A program made the position numbers and the translations under genes. From the NCBI GenBank assembly GCA_009746045.1, contig RPFO01000085.1:364181-428180 (forward strand): a stretch of 64,000 nt of DNA, in the 5' to 3' direction. Shown piece by piece: positions 57,996-64,000 of the stretch. The notes under the pieces are model-generated. The model searched no databases. It was not told where the DNA came from and saw only the letters and a list, made by a program, of their open reading frames with translations. Source of the DNA: Mesostigma viride. Lineage: Eukaryota; Streptophyta; Mesostigmatophyceae; Mesostigmatales; Mesostigmataceae. Position 1 is the stretch's first letter. Each line of letters starts with the position of its first letter.

Positions 57996-59218
57996 ATGCC
58001 TAGGGCTGGATCCGCTTCTAACTCTCATGGTAGCCATGGCGTGAGGGGGGAATGAGGCCTGTGCCTCGCCCATTTCCAAGGGAAGGAACTCGCGACAGGC
58101 CATACGACGCTGAGCAGGAGCAAGAGCCGGGTAATGTTCCTTTTCCTGTCTTTTTCCGTCTTTTCCCGTGGAGAGCTGTCGTTTGCAAGTGGTTTTGCCC
58201 CCAAAAGCTCACCCCTTGTGTGGTTTTCCGTGGCTTATAAATTTGTTTTTTTTTCAATGCTTGCGTTTTTTTTTTTTGCTTTTTTGTTTTGCTTGCAGAA
58301 GAAAGCCGTGACGCCAAACGGCTGAAGGAGATGCCTATGAGGCAGAAGGTCTCCACTCCCGCCGGCCTCCGCGAACGCTCTTGGCAGGAGAAATACGAAG
58401 GGCTGTCCTGCAACGTCAAAAACGCTGTCGTCATCAAGTTGCCGCAGTGCCCCTTCTGCCTGGCCCCCAGCAAGACGGGGAAGTACGCGAGGCTGGTCGC
58501 CCTCATCGACCATCCCCACATCCACGAGTGCAACTGCGTGATGTGCCCCGAGTGCGTGGAGAAGATGAAGGCGTTCCATCTCACCAAGCCGAACGGCAAG
58601 ACCACGAACATGAAGTGCCCCATGTGCAGCTGCGAAGTCCTGACGCACTACCACAAGTTCTACCAGATGGACCACGCCCTCAACGAGCTGGTGGCCTCCC
58701 TCCCCTACGGCTTCTGCGACTACGGCTGCGGGATGTTCCTTCACAGGGAGGACGTCGACGAGCACTTCGCCACCTGCGAGAAGAACCGCTTCGAGTGCGG
58801 TTTCTCCGTCGACATCAAGAGGCAGGACGGCTCCAAGTCCAAGACGGGCTGTTCTTACACTGGCAGGAAGGCGGACGTGGAGGCTCACATGAAGAGGTGC
58901 GCCTACTACCACGAGGCCTGCGCTGTGCTGGAGCTGAAGGAGAAGGCCAAGCAGGCAGATGCTGTCAAGGAGCGCCTGATGAAGGAAGGCCACGGCGCCA
59001 GGGATGACTTGAGGATGCTCCTCGGCTTCACGGCTGAGGAGATGGACGATGTAATGGAGCGGCTGGTGGTGAAGGAGCTGGACCGCGTGGGGCGGCTCCC
59101 GTGTGCCAGCTCGCTACCTGATGGAGGCCAGGCGTTCCCAACAGATAGCGAGATACAGAACGCCTCGTTCCCAGTCCTTGATGCGTCACAGGGCGCCCAG
59201 TCTGCAAGGATAGTGTAG
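57996..59218 (+). CDS. RING/TRAF-type zinc-finger protein with one intron (left arm)
   Basis: Exon 1 57996-58130, intron 58131-58298 (GTAATG...GCTTGCAG, T-rich before the acceptor), exon 2 58299-59218. Exon 2 encodes a RING-like finger (CPFC...HECNCVMCPEC...CPMCSC), then TRAF-type fingers (CDYGCGMFLHREDVDEHFATC). It is probably an E3 ubiquitin ligase or adaptor. In this arm a run of six G in exon 1 shifts the frame, while the mirror copy has seven and is open. The plan (Gly/Arg-rich exon 1, phase-1 intron, RING in exon 2) equals the gene at 52174. Confidence 0.7.
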
Positions 59219-59504
59219 GTGACAGATGCCAGCATAAGATGTGCATGTTTTCAGCACTAGGCAGTTGGAGATAGGATGCCAGCATAGGATGTAGATGTTT
59301 GCCAGAATTAGGCCAGTAGATATGCGAATGCCTGCATAACACAACGATGTTTTTTTAATGACTTGGAAAAGATGTGAATGTTCTGGCCCAAACGTAAAAA
59401 ATATCTAAGTGCCATAGTATATTTAAGTATCTGTAGTTAGGAACAGGCCACGTGGCAGCCACAAAGCCCGAGGGTAGCCAGCCGAATCTGTAGTACGAGA
59501 TCCG

Positions 59505-59590
59505 ACGGTTACGGAACGGACGGGTACGGACGGGTACGGACGGGTACGGACGAGTACGGACGGGTACGGCCAGTACGGAACGGACGCGGC
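59505..59590. repeat. GTACGG tandem repeat beside the palindrome axis
   Basis: Six to seven units of ACGG(A/G)CGGGT on the plus strand, mirrored at 59745-59830. Followed by 70 bp of unique sequence up to the axis, including CCAGGGTTAG. Confidence 0.8.
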
Positions 59591-60116
59591 ACGCGGAATC
59601 CCGTGGACCACCACGAGGCCCCCGTGGGTCCCGGCGGTTTTTAGGTTCCAGGGTTAGTATTACGGGCGCCCGTAATACTAACCCTGGAACCTAAAAACCG
59701 CCGGGACCCACGGGGGCCTCGTGGTGGTCCACGGGATTCCGCGTGCCGCGTCCGTTCCGTACTGGCCGTACCCGTCCGTACTCGTCCGTACCCGTCCGTA
59801 CCCGTCCGTACCCGTCCGTTCCGTAACCGTCGGATCTCGTACTACAGATTCGGCTGGCTACCCTCGGGCTTTGTGGCTGCCACGTGGCCTGTTCCTAACT
59901 ACAGATACTTAAATATACTATGGCACTTAGATATTTTTTACGTTTGGGCCAGAACATTCACATCTTTTCCAAGTCATTAAAAAAACATCGTTGTGTTATG
60001 CAGGCATTCGCATATCTACTGGCCTAATTCTGGCAAACATCTACATCCTATGCTGGCATCCTATCTCCAACTGCCTAGTGCTGAAAACATGCACATCTTA
60101 TGCTGGCATCTGTCAC

Positions 60117-61340
60117 CTACACTATCCTTGCAGACTGGGCGCCCTGTGACGCATCAAGGACTGGGAACGAGGCGTTCTGTATCTCGCTATCTGTTGGGAA
60201 CGCCTGGCCTCCATCAGGTAGCGAGCTGGCACACGGGAGCCGCCCCACGCGGTCCAGCTCCTTCACCACCAGCCGCTCCATTACATCGTCCATCTCCTCA
60301 GCCGTGAAGCCGAGGAGCATCCTCAAGTCATCCCTGGCGCCGTGGCCTTCCTTCATCAGGCGCTCCTTGACAGCATCTGCCTGCTTGGCCTTCTCCTTCA
60401 GCTCCAGCACAGCGCAGGCCTCGTGGTAGTAGGCGCACCTCTTCATGTGAGCCTCCACGTCCGCCTTCCTGCCAGTGTAAGAACAGCCCGTCTTGGACTT
60501 GGAGCCGTCCTGCCTCTTGATGTCGACGGAGAAACCGCACTCGAAGCGGTTCTTCTCGCAGGTGGCGAAGTGCTCGTCGACGTCCTCCCTGTGAAGGAAC
60601 ATCCCGCAGCCGTAGTCGCAGAAGCCGTAGGGGAGGGAGGCCACCAGCTCGTTGAGGGCGTGGTCCATCTGGTAGAACTTGTGGTAGTGCGTCAGGACTT
60701 CGCAGCTGCACATGGGGCACTTCATGTTCGTGGTCTTGCCGTTCGGCTTGGTGAGATGGAACGCCTTCATCTTCTCCACGCACTCGGGGCACATCACGCA
60801 GTTGCACTCGTGGATGTGGGGATGGTCGATGAGGGCGACCAGCCTCGCGTACTTCCCCGTCTTGCTGGGGGCCAGGCAGAAGGGGCACTGCGGCAACTTG
60901 ATGACGACAGCGTTTTTGACGTTGCAGGACAGCCCTTCGTATTTCTCCTGCCAAGAGCGTTCGCGGAGGCCGGCGGGAGTGGAGACCTTCTGCCTCATAG
61001 GCATCTCCTTCAGCCGTTTGGCGTCACGGCTTTCTTCTGCAAGCAAAACAAAAAAGCAAAAAAAAAAAACGCAAGCATTGAAAAAAAAACAAATTTATAA
61101 GCCACGGAAAACCACACAAGGGGTGAGCTTTTGGGGGCAAAACCACTTGCAAACGACAGCTCTCCACGGGAAAAGACGGAAAAAGACAGGAAAAGGAACA
61201 TTACCCGGCTCTTGCTCCTGCTCAGCGTCGTATGGCCTGTCGCGAGTTCCTTCCCTTGGAAATGGGCGAGGCACAGGCCTCATTCCCCCCCTCACGCCAT
61301 GGCTACCATGAGAGTTAGAAGCGGATCCAGCCCTAGGCAT
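60117..61340 (-). CDS. RING/TRAF-type zinc-finger protein with one intron (right arm, open)
   Basis: Mirror copy of 57996-59218: exon 1 61340-61205 (45 codons plus one base), intron 61204-61037, exon 2 61036-60117, in total 351 residues in one open frame. It starts MPRAGSASNSHGSHGVRGG and continues into the RING-like and TRAF-type fingers described for the left arm. This copy is the better reference for the gene. Confidence 0.75.
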
Positions 61341-62073
61341 CGTGTTCTGAGAGATGTAGTGAGCTTTCTTGGCTATGGCGGTGTGTAGTGGTGAGTGCTC
61401 GTGGAGGCGTGGTGGTTGGGCACATATACACTTCGAAGACCCTTCTCCGCCTCAAAGTTTTTGGGCGATTTGTGACCGTGCGATTGGCCTGAACAGGCGT
61501 TTTGCAGGAGATTTCCCGTGAGACAGCACGCCGTACATGGAATCACGCCAAAAAAATCCGCTGGAAGATCTCGGGATCTCCGTTTTCTCGTGCCGCGGCT
61601 CGGGACTGACAAGTTGGCGTGGCGGTTACTTCACGATTTTAGCGTGGCGTGCCGCGGGAAACGGCCGTTACGTGCCGGTCCAGCGTGGCGTGCCGCGGGA
61701 AACGGCGGTTACATGCCAGGCCAGCGTGGCGTGACGCGGGAAACGGCGGTTTTCTGAACTTGTCCAGCGTGGAGTGCCGCGGGAAACGGCGGTTACATGC
61801 CAGTCCAGCGTGGCGTGACGCGGGAAAGGCGGTTTCGTATCAGATTTCCCGCGGATTCACGCGGCCCGCGGCCTTCACCGCGTGGATTTCCACGGCCGTT
61901 TTGCCGTTACCAGCCTGTCACAGCGGCGACCACAGGATTTTTCACAAGTCCCATGCGTCATCCACGGGGAAGGTATAAAACACTTCCCCCTTTGCATCCA
62001 AGGGCATTCTGCAAGCCAAACCGCCATAGCCAAAAAGCTCTCAGCAAAACCAACCCCTTAGCACCAAAACACA
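61341..62073. promoter_or_regulatory. Divergent promoter with TTTCCCGCG array (right arm)
   Basis: Mirror of 57263-57995; on the plus strand the sites read CGCGGGAAA. The TATA box for the plus-strand gene is TATAAAA at 61974-61980. Confidence 0.6.
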
Positions 62074-63187
62074 ATGGCCCGCACTAAGCGTTTCCCAGTC
62101 CGCGCTTACCCAGGCAATGGAGTCAAAGTCCACGATATGACAGACAAGCTCCACGACGCTTTTGACGCAGCTCTCGCAAAAAGGAACAAGGAAAACAAGC
62201 CAGTCGCAGAAGTGCTGTCCATTTGCATTTGTTGCAATACCTTGCTCCCCATTGACAAGTTTCGCAAGGTCCCCGAGGATATCGGTGGCTACCACACGGA
62301 ATGCATCCTCTGCGAGCACATGCTCGAGGTAAACTTCTTTTCCTTGCGTTTTTTGCTGACTTTGGCTGCATTTTTGCACTCCTCCTGTGGATTCTAACAA
62401 GACGCACTGCCCCTTGTCATTTTTTGTGCTGCCCGCCCCACTTTGCAGAACAACGAGATCGACCACAAGCCGATTTTCCCCCCGAGTGCCCAGAGTGCGG
62501 GGATGAGACCGCTCCGTGGGCTTTCTTCCCCAACGCCAACTGGAAGCGCGAGCTCTGCGTCAATTGCTTCTTCTCCAAGGAGGAGAACGTCTTCACTGCT
62601 CCGAACATCCCCAGGCCCGTGGACCCCTGCGAGTCCGACCCTCGCTACAACATGCCACTCAAGTGGCAAGTGAGGAAGGCGGACAGGGACGAGAGGAGGA
62701 AGGCGATCCAGGAGGAGGCACGCAGGCGCCTCCAGGAAATCCAGGACGAGTCTGACGCTGAGGTGGGGGCCCTCGAGTCTGAGAAGGACGAGGACGACGA
62801 GGAGCCGTTGGACGACGCGGAGGACCCGTGGTACCAGTTCGAGCGGGATCCCGAGGAGGAGGAGGAGCAGCAGCCCCAGGAGGCTGTGGTCAAGGAGGAG
62901 GAGGAGGAGGAGGAGGAGGAGGAGCCCACCTGCAGGAGGGTGAAGACCACGCCTTCCAAGATGGCCCCCAAGGTCATCGAGGTGGAGGATGACGATGACG
63001 ACGTTGTGGAGGTCCCCAAGAGCGACTTCCTCAAGGGAAAGCGCCCTGCTGACTCCCCCCCACCTCTGAGGAGCCAGTCGTGAAGAAGGAGAAGGTCTTC
63101 CGTGGTGCCAACCCCTCCCAGCGTTTTCGAGCTGGCCCGTCTGGCTCCAACCCCTCCATGAGGCCCTGCTCCATGAAGGGGGACTAG
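62074..63187 (+). CDS. Zinc-ribbon protein with acidic repeats and one intron (right arm)
   Basis: Mirror copy of 56149-57262: exon 1 62074-62328, intron 62329-62448, exon 2 62449-63187. Same two fingers, Glu-rich run and the same frame changes at C runs. Confidence 0.65.
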
Positions 63188-63733
63188 AGACAAGTCCCTA
63201 GGACTTTGTCATTTGTGATGTACACTAGCACGCATGGTAGTCAGTATAGGGCAAGTCCCGTGGGACCTTGTGCATTTTCATATATTTACTCATGATTTTA
63301 TTGAAATAATAAAAGTTTTTTGCATGCAAACATTCACGAACAATGTGCTTATCAAGCCTTGCATGGATATATAATTTAATTACAATTTGGACAAGTACTT
63401 TGGCCTGTGCACTTAGGTAGCAGGCCCATACGCCTTAGTGTTTGGGACTTAGGCAATTTTCTCAAGTCCGGGACCGCCGAATTCAGACCCGCGCCTATAC
63501 TGCACCGTACGACGCCAGAATATGGTACTTGCACCGTACGAATGCAGTATCACGCATCAGAATCGTATATAATGTACATTCTGAACTTGGAACGAATTGT
63601 AAGGGGGTGGCTGGCGGCCCACTTGGCAAATTGTCGAATTTTGGGGGTGGTAAACATATACAAAATGAATCAAAGGCGGCGTGCATGCGTGCAATTAATT
63701 AATTGATCAAGCAACGAGAAGAGAAGTGACACG

Positions 63734-64000
63734 ATGAACGATAGCCCAGGTGCGATGAAGGATAGCGATATTATGAAGGATAACGTGAGGCAGGCGAAGC
63801 GGCTGCCGATCGCCGCTCTATTTCACGCTGTAGGAGATATACTCCAGGAGACAGTAGACGACATTTCGAAGAGAAACACTAGGGCCAAGGCCATCCAGGG
63901 GGGGCGGCAACACATGCCGACATCGTCTCCTCCTCCTCCTCGTCAGATGAGGATGACGAGGAGGAGGAGCGTGTTCAGACGCAGTTCGACGATGGATTTC
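63734..64000 (+). CDS. Start of the Pro/Glu/Lys-rich protein gene (right arm, runs off the window)
   Basis: Mirror of 55602-55335 with the same ATG (MNDSPGAMKDSDIMKDNV). Whether the right arm goes on to a full gene cannot be seen. Confidence 0.5.
   Translation, partial: MNDSPGAMKDSDIMKDNVRQAKRLPIAALFHAVGDILQETVDDISKRNTRAKAIQGGRQHMPTSSPPPPRQMRMTRRRSVFRRSSTMDF

Larger units (their letters stand above)
55335..64000. repeat. Giant palindrome, axis 59667/59668
   Basis: The sequence from 59668 to the window end is the reverse complement of 55335-59667. There is no spacer: the axis reads TACGGGC/GCCCGTA. The only length difference I find in 4.33 kb is a run of G/C near 58045 (six G) and its mirror near 61291 (seven). 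Both arms carry the same divergent gene pair. It may be a real inverted duplication, a read-through of a hairpin chromosome end, or a fold-back artefact. Confidence 0.95.

Noticed and set aside
58235-58993. 252-codon minus-strand frame (mirror 60342-61100)
   Set aside because: Antisense of the RING/TRAF gene; the splice sites and zinc-finger cysteines are on the other strand.
59641-59690. Telomere repeat at the palindrome axis
   Set aside because: Only a single CCAGGGTTAG-like word is present, with no tandem array, so telomeric sequence cannot be claimed.

Overview
The window looks like nuclear DNA of a eukaryotic microbe, probably an alga, into which a large block of giant-virus-type (Nucleocytoviricota) genes has been built. 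The eukaryotic signs are non-LTR retrotransposons (LINEs), a MITE with clean target duplications, a Ty3/Gypsy fossil, a Golgi-type sulfotransferase, and two-exon genes with GT-AG introns. The viral signs are a VLTF3-type late transcription factor, a probable single-strand DNA-binding protein, an HNH endonuclease, short intergenic gaps with tail-to-tail overlaps, small membrane and basic proteins, a tRNA, and a run of genes that carry the same small Cys/His knuckle at the N-terminus. I cannot name the species. A free virus that acquired host mobile elements is an alternative.

Layout. 1-2.5 kb: a 5' part of a LINE plus two short LINE 3' ends set in TA repeats. 2.5-11.3 kb: gene-poor, AT-richer DNA with one sulfotransferase gene, inverted repeats and an inverted-repeat element that carries a Ty3/Gypsy fossil. 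11.4-13.2 kb: two small membrane-protein paralogues and a Cys-rich gene. 13.4-16.8 kb: cassette A, copy 1 (a divergent gene pair). 17.4-19.2 kb: cassette B, copy 1. 19.2-25.5 kb: virus-type genes (SprT-like metalloprotease, F-box-like proteins, knuckle proteins, tRNA-Ile). 25.6-27.4 kb: cassette B, copy 2. 27.4-41.7 kb: virus-type genes (2OG oxygenase, SSB-like, HNH split by a LINE, SET, VLTF3, lipase). 41.8-45.7 kb: cassette A, copy 2, with a 493-bp MITE in its promoter. 45.9-51.8 kb: virus-type genes (Rieske oxygenase, second 2OG oxygenase, MYND, OTU). 51.8-55.3 kb: cassette-type genes. 55.3-64.0 kb: a near-perfect palindrome with axis 59667/59668, each arm carrying the same gene pair.

Two gene communities are interleaved. 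The virus-type set holds likely expression and genome-handling functions (VLTF3, SSB-like, HMG/YABBY-like basic protein, HNH, SprT-like protease) and host-manipulation functions (OTU protease, F-box-like, SET, MYND, lipase, oxygenases). The cassette set consists of Cys-rich zinc-finger or RING-type genes, mostly in divergent pairs, with TATA boxes and promoter arrays built on CCACGGG and GGTTAC words; several contain an intron. Cassettes A and B share a 3' boundary module of about 95 bp and have been duplicated among the virus-type genes, truncating a lipase gene in one case. In several cassette and palindrome genes, and in the LINE, the reading frame changes at G or C runs of six to nine bases, so run-length miscalls should be considered before calling those genes dead.
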